Assembly (NCBI GenBank): GCA_905183005.1 | Contig: CAJJDO010000004.1 | Location: forward strand, 724,870 to 788,869 | Origin: Paramecium pentaurelia | Taxonomy: Eukaryota > Ciliophora > Oligohymenophorea > Peniculida > Parameciidae | Reading direction: 5' to 3' | DNA length: 64,000 nt | Shown here: piece by piece, positions 24,849 through 35,814 of the stretch | Layout of the letters: each line of letters opens with the position of its first letter | Numbering within the stretch: position 1 is the first letter of the stretch | Position numbers and translations under genes: made by a program | The notes under the pieces: model-generated | Told to the model about the DNA's origin: nothing | What the model saw: only the letters and a program-made list of their open reading frames with translations | Databases searched by the model: none

Positions 24849-25645
24849 GGAAGATATTGATAAATTTTGACTTAATGGTGTATGAATTTTATAATTTGTT
24901 TATGAATTCTACATATGAATAAATATTATACCTCTAATTATTCAAAGATTTATTAAATTTATTTCATTGCAGTAGTTAGAAATGGTTATTTTGGAGTTCT
25001 TAAATCTTATCTCCATAAATCCATTTAATTATTTTTTTCATTATTGATTATTATCTAGAATTAATTGATATCAATTGTCAGTTTTTTTATTTACTGATTC
25101 TTTTTTTCTAAATCTATTTCAATCTCTCTTACTCTATTCCTATATGCTTCTAATTATAAGTTCTATTGATTTATTTAATGATTTAATTAATCAATAATAC
25201 TCTTTGCATTAATTTCAATAGCATAAATCTTTTCTAATTCCAATTCTAAAGAAGTAATTCGTTAATTTAAAGTATCTTTCAATTATAAATATTTAGATTT
25301 CCAATCCTCTTAATTAATATTATTCATCATTATTGATGAACTTCTTCCCTTTTGTATTTTTTGATTGATAATTGGATTTATATTCTTTTTATGAACATTT
25401 TCAAATAAATTTGGAACTGATCTATTCTCATTACTATTTACAAAATTTAAAAGCTGATTCTCAACTTAATTAGAGTTCTTTCGAGTAATATTTTGTTTTG
25501 GAGATAATGAAGTACAAGATCTCTATATTTAAGTACACTTATCCTTTTTAAAATACTTGCTCAAACCCTTCAGAGATTGCATAATTGATATTGGAATAAC
25601 ATTAGTATTCTAATTAATCTACTACAATTAAACTCTATATTGCAT
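24804..25645 (-). CDS. Coiled-coil protein
   Basis: One 23-nt intron close to the stop; 272 aa. A polar head with a Ser/Lys-rich part (SCTSLSPKQNITRKNSN) precedes a coiled coil from about residue 120 to 215 (LELELEKIYAIEINAKSIID). The tail contains WRQDLRTPKQPFLTT and a Ser-rich end. No family recognised. Its 3' end overlaps the called end of the convergent CFAP96 gene. Confidence 0.72.
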
Positions 25646-26102
25646 TCGTTAAATAATTATATAACTCAATTTTAATAATTCTCTACATAATCATTAATAT
25701 ATATTCTAATTAATTAATTGTAAAATCATATAACAGAGAATCTTTAAATACTTATATTTAATTAATTCATTTTTATCCTATTTACAAATATGAAAAATAT
25801 ACTCTCCTAATAATATCTTCAATATTTTATCATATTTTCTCATGAATTTATTAATTCTACTATATATTTAATAAATAAAATTCACTTAATAAATTCATAT
25901 TATATTTCATATGAAGTTGTACTTAATTATTAAATAATAATTTTGATTGACTTATTTTCATATCTCAATTCATTATATTTTATTATTTTTAACAGACATA
26001 CTCTTATTTATTGATAAATTTATACCTTAAATGTTATCAAAATGAAATAAGTTGATGATTAATGAAAGATATATACATTTATATATTTAATTATAAATAT
26101 TA
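25646..26102. other. Divergent intergenic region
   Basis: About 460 very AT-rich bases between divergent genes. No open frame with protein character on either strand. Presumed promoter region for both. Confidence 0.6.
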
Positions 26103-26695
26103 ATGGCAGATCAAAGAAATAGAACACCTGAAGATCTAATATATTACTTCTAATAAAATTACTTACATTAAATGCGTAGGAAAACTCACTAAACAATACT
26201 TTAAGTTGAAATTCATTAAAACAAAATAAATAAATCAAATTCTACTCACATTCAATAACCCATCTCTTCAGCATAAAATTTATTTGATGCATATATCAAG
26301 GAAAGATAATAAAAACGTGAAGTCAATTAATCACTTATTAAACCTTATAGCAAATCATCCAAATAATTGAATTAGATTTTTATTAACAACCGATAGGTTA
26401 TAAAAAGAAATCGTATTACATCAATATAACAATAACCAGATAAGAGTCTCGAATAGTTAATTTCAAGAAAAAAGAGTGTACATTTTACAATTTCAGATTC
26501 AAATTAAAATTAAAAAAGAACAATAGGTAGAATTTTTATGTAAATAGAGAGAAGTGTGATTGGCTGATAAGACCTGGTAAAGTACATGTAGATCGTAAAT
26601 AAATCAAATAAATTAGACATGAAACAATATTTAGAGAAACTTTTAATCGTTTAAATGGCTGGTAGATAGATAATGATCATGACACAGAATTTTGA
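26103..26695 (+). CDS. Basic hypothetical protein
   Basis: One 23-nt intron (GTAGAAT..TAGAG) restores the frame and yields 189 aa. The protein is strongly basic and Gln-rich, with a C-terminal block CDWLIRPGKVHVDRKQ and ending HDTEF. No domain recognised. It could be nucleic-acid or microtubule binding, by charge only. It precedes the C2H2 finger gene on the same strand. Confidence 0.65.
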
Positions 26696-26845
26696 TTAAT
26701 ATTATTATTACTATAATCGAATTTTTGAAGTGTTTTTAAATATAAACTTATTTTCAATTCATATATTATAATTAATGACATTTAATAACTAATATAGGAT
26801 ATTTTTTAATTATTAATACTCTAATCAGGATTATTTAATTATAAG

Positions 26846-27262
26846 ATGAATAAAATTCCACATCAAGAAAATAAATAGAAATAACTATAGATAATACAAA
26901 GTCTTAAATTAAGAGAGTTATTAAAGAAGCTTTTTGAAGAAGTTAACTCTCTTGATGTCCAATCTAATCTAACGACAAATAAAAATGATCATGTAAATCA
27001 AATTTAAGATGATTTCATTGACTAATGTATTAATAATTCTATGGATGATTTCAATTCTTCTTATTCTTCATTCCTATATCAAACAGATTAAGATCAAAAT
27101 TTTACAAAGAGAGGTAATTTTTACTTATTTGAAAATGGTCTTAAAGTTTTTAAATGTAAAGAATGCTAAGAAACTTTTGATACTCCTTAGAAATTAGGAA
27201 CACACACCTCGAAAACTCATCATAACCTTTAAAAGATAAAAAAGTAGATTAAAAAAAAATGA
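26846..27262 (+). CDS. Single C2H2 zinc finger protein
   Basis: A 138-aa intronless frame. A helical head (QSLKLRELLKKLFEEVNSLD) and an acidic middle precede one zinc finger near the C-terminus: FKCKECQETFDTPQKLGTHT followed by SKTHH, i.e. C-x2-C with a paired His, then a Lys-rich tail (KKQIKKK). One finger plus a basic tail could support RNA or protein binding; the target is unknown. Confidence 0.75.
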
Positions 27263-27526
27263 TAATCATATAAATTTTTCCTTTTTTATAATGTATTAAT
27301 AAGATATTATAATATATTAATATATTATTGGAATTCTTGAGAATATCATAAGAACATTTTATTTTTTTTTTAAATGATAAAATATTAATGTGAAAAGATG
27401 ATAAAATATTTATGTAAAAAGATGATTTAGACTAAATTATAGTTTCTGAACTTCAATCATTTTTAATAAATGAAGTTCATAAATTAAATTGGCTGTAACA
27501 TTTTTATTTAATATACTATTTATATA

Positions 27527-29058
27527 TCATTATTATTTTGATGCTTTTCTCTTCTTTTTTGGAGCTTCTTATGGTTATCCTATAAATTCTTCTTGAACTT
27601 CTTCAACAACCTTTTTTGCTTTGGCTTTCTTAGACTTCTTATCTTTTTTGGTTAATTGTTTTTCACTATCAAAATAGAGTCCTTCTCCTTTTAATTCTGT
27701 TAATACTTCATCCATAATATCTGTATTTTTGTTCAATTCTCCTCCAGCAGTTAAGAACTTTAATCTTTATTCCATTTAATCCTTTAATTTGATTCCAAAC
27801 TTTTCAGTTGGTTAAACTAAGAAATGATCTAATCTTGAAGCAATAGCACATTTATTAGCTAAATTTCTATTAAAATTAATTGAAAATATAATACCTAGAG
27901 ATTTTTCCTTTATCAGTTCCATTAGCTCTTCCAATATAAGTACTGTGATATAATAAACCATATTTAGGAGTATTGCCTCTAGTTTTTAATGCTCTGAATA
28001 ATGCTTTTTCAGCTCCTAAGATTTAAATGGTAGATGCAGGATATTTAGCAAGATTAATTAATGATCCAGCATGAGCAATTAATTTTGCAGCTACATTTTC
28101 ACCAATCAAAGCTGTAAGATTTGGTGCAATAGTTGTCATTTTATTTTTTAAATATTCTTATATATTGTCTCTGAATTCAAATTAATTTAGAACTCTAATA
28201 CATAGATCTTTTAAAGTAGATAAATCAAGTTCTGATATATCTTAACCCATTGATATCTTAGCTGCTTCAACAATTTATTTAGCTAATTCAGCATCAGTTG
28301 TAAGTTCTTCAATTGCTTCTAATGCTTCATCATTGATATTCTTTTTATCTCCATAAATATCAACAATTCTAGTGAATAAACGATTGTCTGTAACAATCTT
28401 GGCCAATTCTGGAAAATGCCATGAATACCATTCTTTGATTCTCATACTTAATGTATTTAGATCTTTATCCATTTATTCAATTATGCTTATAGCTTAAGTT
28501 ATATGCTTGTCTTCTCTATTGATATCTAATTTCACCTTGTTTCTAGATACTTGATGTGCTAGACCAAGTTAAGCTTAAATATAATCTCTTTCTTTGAAAT
28601 CTTCATTTCTCAAAAAATCAACAAAATGTGTTCTGATACCTCTAAATACTTAGGCAGTGGCTTCATTCATTTTACTCTTTAAATTCAAATATTATTAGAG
28701 TCCAGCAGCCAAACCTTTATCACTAATTGCAATTTAGAAACTACTAATAAATAAAATGAATTACTTGCTCTTCTTTCCTACAGGAGGTAGATTGGTTGAT
28801 AAGAAATCTACTAACTCTTAAGTGACAGAACCTGTATGAATTGCTAAAGCATTATTTAAAGCAATTTCAGCAGAAATAAAAGGTTGAAAAGCCTGAATTA
28901 AGAATGATAATTACTTTTAAGTGACATACTTCTGCGAATTAAGCAAAGTCAGAGAATTGTTTTTGAATCTATTTTGATTTGACATTTGTTTCATCGACAC
29001 TATCACATTAAAATAAGGCTAAACCAGCTGCTGCCTCAAATAAATAAAATGTGCTCAT
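27527..29058 (-). CDS. NOP56: NOP56, box C/D snoRNP core protein
   Basis: Introns of 22, 21 and 28 nt give 486 aa. Features in order: N-terminal domain starting FYLFEAAAGLALFQ, the coiled-coil/NOSIC region with MDKDLNTLSMRIKEWYSWHF (NOP56 rather than NOP58 by the SMR element), then the Nop domain with LIGENVAAKLIAHAGSLINL, ASTIQILGAEKALFRALKTR and GNTPKYGLLYHS. The KKD/KKE-type C-terminal tail (APKKKRKASKQQ) is nucleolar-like. NOP56 scaffolds 2'-O-methylation snoRNPs with NOP58, fibrillarin and 15.5K. Confidence 0.95.
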
Positions 29059-29120
29059 AATTAAATATTTAATTTAATGACAATCTATTAGTAATTTTAA
29101 ATTAAAATAAAAAACCATTC

Positions 29121-29837
29121 TCAACAACATTGCTTCTTTGATTTATTTTTATCTTCTTTTGTAGATTTATCAGCAATTTAAATTTATATTGGTTCAGACA
29201 TTAACTTTAAACTTGCTCTTTTCTAATATTCTTTTCCTTAATTGTCAATACCTACATAAATCTCTAAAATTAATTCTCATTTATACTTTCTAATAACATT
29301 GAAAATGCTTTGCCAACATTTGCTGCTTTTAATGATGATGTCTCTAAAAATGCCATATTATGTTATAATGCCTTCTATGTTCCATCCTCAATTCTCACAA
29401 CCTAATTGAAATTATTACCATACTCTTTTACTCTCTAAATCTGACTTAGTCCCTATCAACATTGTGATCAAATTACTATCTCCATGATCTTTTAATTCAT
29501 CTATCCATTTCTCCACATTCAAAAATGATTATTCCTTTGTAATATCATAACAGATCATTGCACCCATAGCACCTCTATAATATCCATAAGTTATTGCTCG
29601 AAATCTCAATTTAAATTATATATACTTCTCTTATCCAGCTGTATCCCATACTTGAGCCTTAATCGTTTTCCCCATAATGTCAATGTTCCGAGAAAAGAAT
29701 TCAACTCCGACAGTAGGTTTACTATCATCAAGGAATGTTTGTTAAGCAAAACGATTCACTAAATTAGTTTTCCCAACTCCTGAATCACCTACTATAATTA
29801 TTTTCATCAAAATATCGTAATCTTCATCATCGTACAT
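29121..29837 (-). CDS. Rab11-like small GTPase
   Basis: Introns of 21, 22 and 23 nt give 216 aa. Motifs: P-loop GDSGVGKT (residue 17), switch I with PTVGVEFFSRNI, DTAGQEKFRAIT, G4 as GTKSDL instead of NKxD, and G5 ETSSLKA. The sequence GKTIKAQVWDTAGQE and YRGAMGAMICYDITK resemble Rab11. The C-terminal Lys/Cys end (KKQCC) fits double geranylgeranylation. It would act in recycling-endosome or contractile-vacuole traffic by family knowledge. The Thr for Asn change in G4 is unusual and may affect nucleotide affinity. Confidence 0.93.
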
Positions 29838-30498
29838 TTTCTATATGATTTTTTATTTTTTTAAATCTTTAAACAACTTTAAATAACTATCCTTTACTTA
29901 TACTGATGGGATTCAATAAAAAAAAATTAACAAATATATATATCAGCATTAGCATGGAAATGTTTTACAGCATACTTGTTTCAGAACAGGTCTGTATGTT
30001 ATCATCATTATCATATTAATGAGTTAATTAAATACTAATAATATTTTAAACATATTTAAATTAATTATGGGATTTATCTAAAACATTTTGAATGACAATA
30101 ACCATTACTTTAAAATCTGTTTTACTAATAAATTATCTTTATAAAATAATTGATCTATTATTATTTTTAATAATCATATATATATATATATTCATAATAA
30201 TAGAATCTTTATTTCTTATTTATTATAAAATATATCATCATATAAGAATGATATTATTATATACATAATTTAATTCATTAATAATAATTTATAATTCATA
30301 ATTATCTATTTAGTTAAATAATAATAAAAAGATTATTGTATATTATCACTTTGTTTATCTTATAAATAAATATTTGTATAATATGAAACTTTTGAAATTA
30401 CTAATATAAATTAAATATTTTATCAAATAGATAAGTTAAATACGTTGATTAAAATTTGAGATAAAATTTCGAGGGTTTATTATTATTTAAATTTGTAA
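29838..30498. other. Divergent intergenic region with a GC-richer island
   Basis: 660 bases between the Rab gene (minus) and ASF1 (plus). Mostly AT, but 29944-29997 is distinctly less AT-rich and contains an imperfect hairpin (CTTGTTT / GAACAGG with flanking CATA / TATG). It could be a small RNA or a regulatory element; I cannot classify it. Confidence 0.4.
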
Positions 30499-31226
30499 AT
30501 GGCTTTGATTAATATCACCAATATTGTTTTCGATTAAGACACAGCACTGTTTAACAGTCCAATTCAAATGTAAATTACTTTCGATGTAATGAGATAATTA
30601 GATGAAGAAATTGAATGGAAGTATTAAATTATTGAAACTTAGACTTATTTATATTGGATCCCCAAATAGTGATAAATATGATCAAGTACTTGAATAATTT
30701 TCCATGCCTCCTTTACAATAAGGAACAATGTAATTTACTTTAATGAGTTCTGGTCCAAATTTTGAGCTGATTCCTAGTAAAGATGATTTATTTGGCGCTA
30801 GTGCCATTATTCTTAGTGTTAAGTATAGAAAGCAAGAATTCTTTAGAGTAATTATTTTGATCTATTATATATGATTAGGTTGGTTACTATGTTTATAATA
30901 CTTATTTGGAACCAGAATTAATTGAAAATGATCCACCTTAAGTATTAATAGATAGAGTATACAGACAAATCAATACATAAGCTCCTAGAGTAACTAGAAT
31001 TAATATTGATTGGGAAGGTTAAATGGTTTAATTGTATGTTAATCCTCAATAAAATAATCAATCCTTTATGTTCCAATAATAACCAATTTTCAATGATATT
31101 ACTAATAATCCTGATTATTTACAATAATCAATATAAGATAAAATACAATAACCATAATAATAATAACAATAATATTCTGGTGGATTAAATAATAATTAAT
31201 ACACTGATCTTTAAAGCATATTTTGA
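30499..31226 (+). CDS. ASF1: Histone H3-H4 chaperone ASF1
   Basis: Introns of 22 and 31 nt give 224 aa. The N-terminal 155 residues match ASF1 throughout: MALINITNIVFDQDTALFNS, EIEWKLIYIGSPNSDKYDQV, VGYYVYNTYLEPELI and the APRVTRINIDWE end of the Ig-like core. A Gln/Asn-rich tail (QQPQQQQQYSGG) follows, as in many protist ASF1 proteins. ASF1 delivers H3-H4 to CAF-1 and HIRA and takes part in nucleosome disassembly. The second intron, just before VGYYV, must be removed to keep the frame. Confidence 0.95.
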
Positions 31227-31307
31227 TTAATATATATATATATATATTTATTATTTGGAAATATAAATCCCATAAATTTATAGAATCATGATATGAATAG
31301 TAAATCA

Positions 31308-32527
31308 TCATAATTTAATCATCATTAATTAAACTATATATGAAATTAATGGGTCCTGATTAGAATCTTATAAAATAACTATCTAATCTTTCTCAAACAA
31401 TTCACATTCTTAACCAAGACCTACATGCATATTAGTTCTTTAATTTCTTATAACTGTAGTTCCATTCTATCCATTCACAACCAAAAATAATTTTAATAAA
31501 TTAGACTTATTATCTTAATCTTATTATAAATTTTCTATTGAAATTATTTCAGATGATATAAACTTTGTATCAGGAATGAAAGTATTTTTTTTAGAATGAG
31601 AATATTGAAGAGAATTTCTCATTTCTAAAGTACAATGATTTTTTTTGGATAAGGTATATATTTTAGCTTCCTTCATTATTTATTAGAGTTTTATAAATTC
31701 CTTTCTTGAAAAATGGAATATATTTTTATGAGATTCAGCATCTTCCATTTGAATTTTAAATTTGTATTCACTTTTTAGATGTCTAGGGTATTAATCAAAT
31801 ATTTCTTTAATTAGTTTAGGAGCTTTAAGTTTTAATACAATTTGAATTTCATATATTGATTCTAATCATAATCAATATTATATACATTAGAATGATTATT
31901 TTCTTGAGAAATTAGGTATTACTACTGTTTTTAGAATCTCTAAAGATTACAATTCTAATTCATGTATTTAACCATTTATTTTATTTAAATCTTCTATACA
32001 TAATAACAGTTCCTTATAATTGTTACTCTTACTGTAAAAGTAACCGTTTATTCTTAAACTAATAAGAAAAAAATAAATTACAAAGTAAGATTAGAAGGCA
32101 ACGATTGTAATAGTAATTCACCTGAATGCAAAAGATCCTTGCATTGTTATATTAGTTGTTTCTATTCACTTCTATATAAATCTTCTTGTATATTATCAAA
32201 GTATTCAACTTGTTCTAATGATTAAGTCACTTAACAAATTAATTATACTAATTCATTTTATTTCTTATCAAAAATGTCCTTTGCTGTAAAGAATTGTTAT
32301 CCTTCATGAACAAACTATTTTATTATAGGAACTATAGGAATCATTATAATAATCCTAATTGTTATTTATTTAATTAAATTTTAGATTAATGGAATCAAGA
32401 TCATCATGATTGGTTCTTTTATTAATAAAATGAAAATATTCCTTCTTCTATTTAATAAACTTTAGAATAAATTATCTAATTTCAATAAAACAATAATTAG
32501 ATAACTATAAATTAAATTTAGCTTCAT
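31308..32527 (-). CDS. Coiled-coil protein of unknown family, 5' end uncertain
   Basis: The 3' two thirds is secure: introns of 23 and 24 nt join a coiled coil (AKDIFDKKQNELVQLICQVT) to a C-terminal domain with GLGQECELFEKDQIVILQ. The plan resembles the B-box/coiled-coil proteins common in ciliates. The 5' part is doubtful. The frame to ATG 32527 is open but compositionally odd (poly-Ile/Leu), while another frame of the same DNA reads like normal protein (KRTNHDDLDSINLKF) and ends at IVCS just where a CxxH pair would be expected. A one-base shift near 32330 would join them. Either a sequencing error or decay. Confidence 0.55.
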
Positions 32528-32674
32528 ATTTTATTAGATTATATAAATGGGTCCAATATAATCAAATTTTAGTACTAAAACTTTTTGTGATTTTCCTTAA
32601 AATTCTCTATAAATTTTATAATTATTGTTAAATTTACAAACAATTAATAATTATAGTATAAAATTTAAATAAGT

Positions 32675-33729
32675 ATCATTATTTTTTATTTTATATTTTA
32701 ACTTGAATTTTAAATTATTTCCTATATTATCTAATATACATTTAATAAATAATATATTAATTATTATAATCAATGAATTTATAATTATATATTAGATATA
32801 TATGATAACATAATAATAAATCATTTAGGGAATATTAAACCAGAATAATTTTTATATTCTCTTAATTTTATTCTTATATCTTTATTACTAAATCTAATAG
32901 TTTTCAATATTGGTATTAAGATTAAGAGAAGTGTATCAGATTATTCTCCTTTCCATGTCTAAATTTATATTCCATTTTCTGGTTATAAACTAAAACATTC
33001 AGGAGTATTATCTATAATAATAGTTTTTGATAATAATCTTCCTAATTTTCTAAGATCTTTTCCATAGAAATCCTAATAAATATTAGTATGTTATCTAAAA
33101 AGAAGATAACTAAAGTATTTTTTAATAGTAAGTTGATTTAAAATTCTATTAGCATATGATTCTAAGCCTGCAGTGAATAAAATTAATTCATATATTCTGC
33201 TAATTTATTTTAAAAAAGTTAATAAGAATGGACGTTGATGAACTTTATCGCCATCATAATAAATAATAGTTTCATCCATATCTAAGACAAGAGTATAAGA
33301 TTCAAAATTAATAGGTAAATGATAACAAATTAAATTAGGATTAAGTAAAAGAGTAAGTATTTTATTGATAATAATTTTGGAGTAGATAGGAAAGTTATTT
33401 TGATTCTATTTAAATTTAAGATATTCAAGTAATTGATTTCTAAGATGGATATTATCAATATGACTATAAAAATCATTAATATATAAATATACCTTTGTAT
33501 TATAATGGATGAAATTTAATCTAAAGAAAATTAAATTTATTATAGTTTCTAAAATAAATCTTCATTATGCTAGATAAATTTCATCCACATTTAATGATGT
33601 ATCGTAATGGTTTTGATAAATTTAAATTTGTAACTGTAAAACATGAAAACAGTTAAATCATGTTTCATTAGATAACATAAAATAATGGCCAAGAACTCTG
33701 AATATATGTTTGCCTAAATATCATTTAAC
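32675..33729. repeat. Contig-end overlap, copy 1 (1055 bp)
   Basis: Identical to 33731-34785 (constant offset of 1056) and separated from it by a single N at 33730. The last base before the N corresponds to the last base of the shared segment. This is the signature of two overlapping contigs placed end to end without merging, not of a genomic tandem duplication. Confidence 0.95.
32821..33729 (-). CDS. FCP1-type phosphatase, truncated duplicate at contig end
   Basis: The same coding sequence as the complete gene at 33877-35016, cut by the contig end inside its first intron. It should not be counted as a second gene. Confidence 0.9.
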
Positions 33730-33730
33730 N

Positions 33731-34785
33731 ATCATTATTTTTTATTTTATATTTTAACTTGAATTTTAAATTATTTCCTATATTATCTAATATACATTTA
33801 ATAAATAATATATTAATTATTATAATCAATGAATTTATAATTATATATTAGATATATATGATAACATAATAATAAATCATTTAGGGAATATTAAACCAGA
33901 ATAATTTTTATATTCTCTTAATTTTATTCTTATATCTTTATTACTAAATCTAATAGTTTTCAATATTGGTATTAAGATTAAGAGAAGTGTATCAGATTAT
34001 TCTCCTTTCCATGTCTAAATTTATATTCCATTTTCTGGTTATAAACTAAAACATTCAGGAGTATTATCTATAATAATAGTTTTTGATAATAATCTTCCTA
34101 ATTTTCTAAGATCTTTTCCATAGAAATCCTAATAAATATTAGTATGTTATCTAAAAAGAAGATAACTAAAGTATTTTTTAATAGTAAGTTGATTTAAAAT
34201 TCTATTAGCATATGATTCTAAGCCTGCAGTGAATAAAATTAATTCATATATTCTGCTAATTTATTTTAAAAAAGTTAATAAGAATGGACGTTGATGAACT
34301 TTATCGCCATCATAATAAATAATAGTTTCATCCATATCTAAGACAAGAGTATAAGATTCAAAATTAATAGGTAAATGATAACAAATTAAATTAGGATTAA
34401 GTAAAAGAGTAAGTATTTTATTGATAATAATTTTGGAGTAGATAGGAAAGTTATTTTGATTCTATTTAAATTTAAGATATTCAAGTAATTGATTTCTAAG
34501 ATGGATATTATCAATATGACTATAAAAATCATTAATATATAAATATACCTTTGTATTATAATGGATGAAATTTAATCTAAAGAAAATTAAATTTATTATA
34601 GTTTCTAAAATAAATCTTCATTATGCTAGATAAATTTCATCCACATTTAATGATGTATCGTAATGGTTTTGATAAATTTAAATTTGTAACTGTAAAACAT
34701 GAAAACAGTTAAATCATGTTTCATTAGATAACATAAAATAATGGCCAAGAACTCTGAATATATGTTTGCCTAAATATCATTTAAC
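33731..34785. repeat. Contig-end overlap, copy 2 (1055 bp)
   Basis: Second copy of the overlapping segment; see 32675-33729. Removing one copy plus the N would restore a continuous sequence. Confidence 0.95.
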
Positions 34786-35016
34786 TCTGTATCATCCTAC
34801 TTAATCATAGTTATTTACGGGAATATTTAATAGTGTAATGAGTTGTTCATATTTTGGATCCTTAAAAAAAGAAAATAACAATTATGATCTTTTATTAAGT
34901 TAGTTAAATAAACTCTTATTTATTTTGATTGAATCATAATGTTCAAAGGTATTTGATCGATTAACTTTATGAATTCGAGGTAATTAATAACTATGTATCC
35001 TTCTTCTTATAATCAT
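33877..35016 (-). CDS. FCP1/SCP-like (HAD family) phosphatase
   Basis: Two introns (34770-34800, 31 nt; 34520-34548, 29 nt) give 359 aa. The C-terminal half is an FCP1 homology domain: YTLVLDMDETIIY (DxDxT nucleophile), then RPFLLTFLKQISRIYELILF and FTAGLESYANRIL, and TIIIDNTPECFSLQPENGI near the end (acid and NTP/S loop). Family members dephosphorylate RNA polymerase II CTD or other Ser/Thr sites. The N-terminal 180 residues are of unknown type. Without introns the same strand shows four in-frame TGAs; the intron model removes all of them. Confidence 0.88.
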
Positions 35017-35346
35017 TTTTAAAGATAATAATTAAAAGAAAATATTAAAATTATAAATGATCATTGTAATAGTAGAAATTCATTTGAATTAAAAAAATTT
35101 AATTAAAATAATTCATTTATAAGGAATATATATATATAATATAATTATATAAGTGTATTATTAATAAATTAAATGGACTATTCTAAGTAGCTATTATTGT
35201 AGTCCATATTAATCTAGTAATTAGATGTAATTTATTTAATTGTTATTAGAATTTATTTGATTGAATTATCAATGTTTAATCTATTTCTGGAATAGTCCTA
35301 AACTAATTATATATAAAGAATTATTTTAAAGAATTAATTTTAATAT
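35017..35346. other. Divergent intergenic region
   Basis: About 330 AT-rich bases between the phosphatase (minus) and the AHSA1-like gene (plus). No coding frame. Presumed promoters. Confidence 0.6.
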
Positions 35347-35771
35347 ATGGACAAATTAGAATTTTCTATTGTTTGGGGAGTACCATCTAAGGTTATTTAT
35401 TAAGCTCTTCTTGATCCATTTGAGATTATGTAATATACAAGAGCACCTGCAGTTGTTGAAGCAAAAGAAGGAGGATTATATAAAATAATGGAAGGACGTA
35501 TAGAGGGTGTGTTCAATAAATTAGTATGATTATATTATATATTTAGGTTGAAAATCAAGAAATATAAATGACATGGAAATTCAATAATTGGAAATAATAC
35601 TCAAATGTTACACTTAGACTTATTGAAAGGGAAGATAGTTGTGAATTGAAAATAACATAAACTAATTTCCCTTAAGATATTGATAAAGTTAAGTTGGAAG
35701 ATGGATGGAAAAATTAAATATTTATTCCTATGAGCAAGATTAGAGGTTATCCTATTGAAGATGATGATTGA
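35347..35771 (+). CDS. AHSA1-like START/SRPBCC domain protein
   Basis: One 23-nt intron (35524-35546) gives 133 aa, the size of a lone AHSA1 domain. Typical elements: VWGVPSKVIYQALLDPFEI at the N-terminus, a GGLYKIMEGRIEGVF strand pair, MTWKFNNW, and SNVTLRLIEREDSCELKITQ, ending with the C-terminal helix DGWKN. In Aha1 this domain contacts Hsp90; single-domain proteins may bind hydrophobic ligands instead. It lacks the Aha1 N-terminal domain, so co-chaperone function is not certain. Confidence 0.85.
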
Positions 35772-35814
35772 TCATTTTTTTAATGCTGTTCAAGTCATGT
35801 ATTTAATTAATATT

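Noticed and set aside
32675..34785. Recent tandem gene duplication
   Set aside because: Perfect identity with one N at the junction and contig-end boundaries fits an unmerged overlap.
33877..35016. TGA read as tryptophan: one minus-strand frame runs through four TGAs at Trp-compatible sites into the phosphatase domain
   Set aside because: Introns of 31 nt (34770-34800) and 29 nt (34520-34548) with GTA..TAG ends give a full 359-aa frame without any TGA, and the gene uses TGG for Trp elsewhere.
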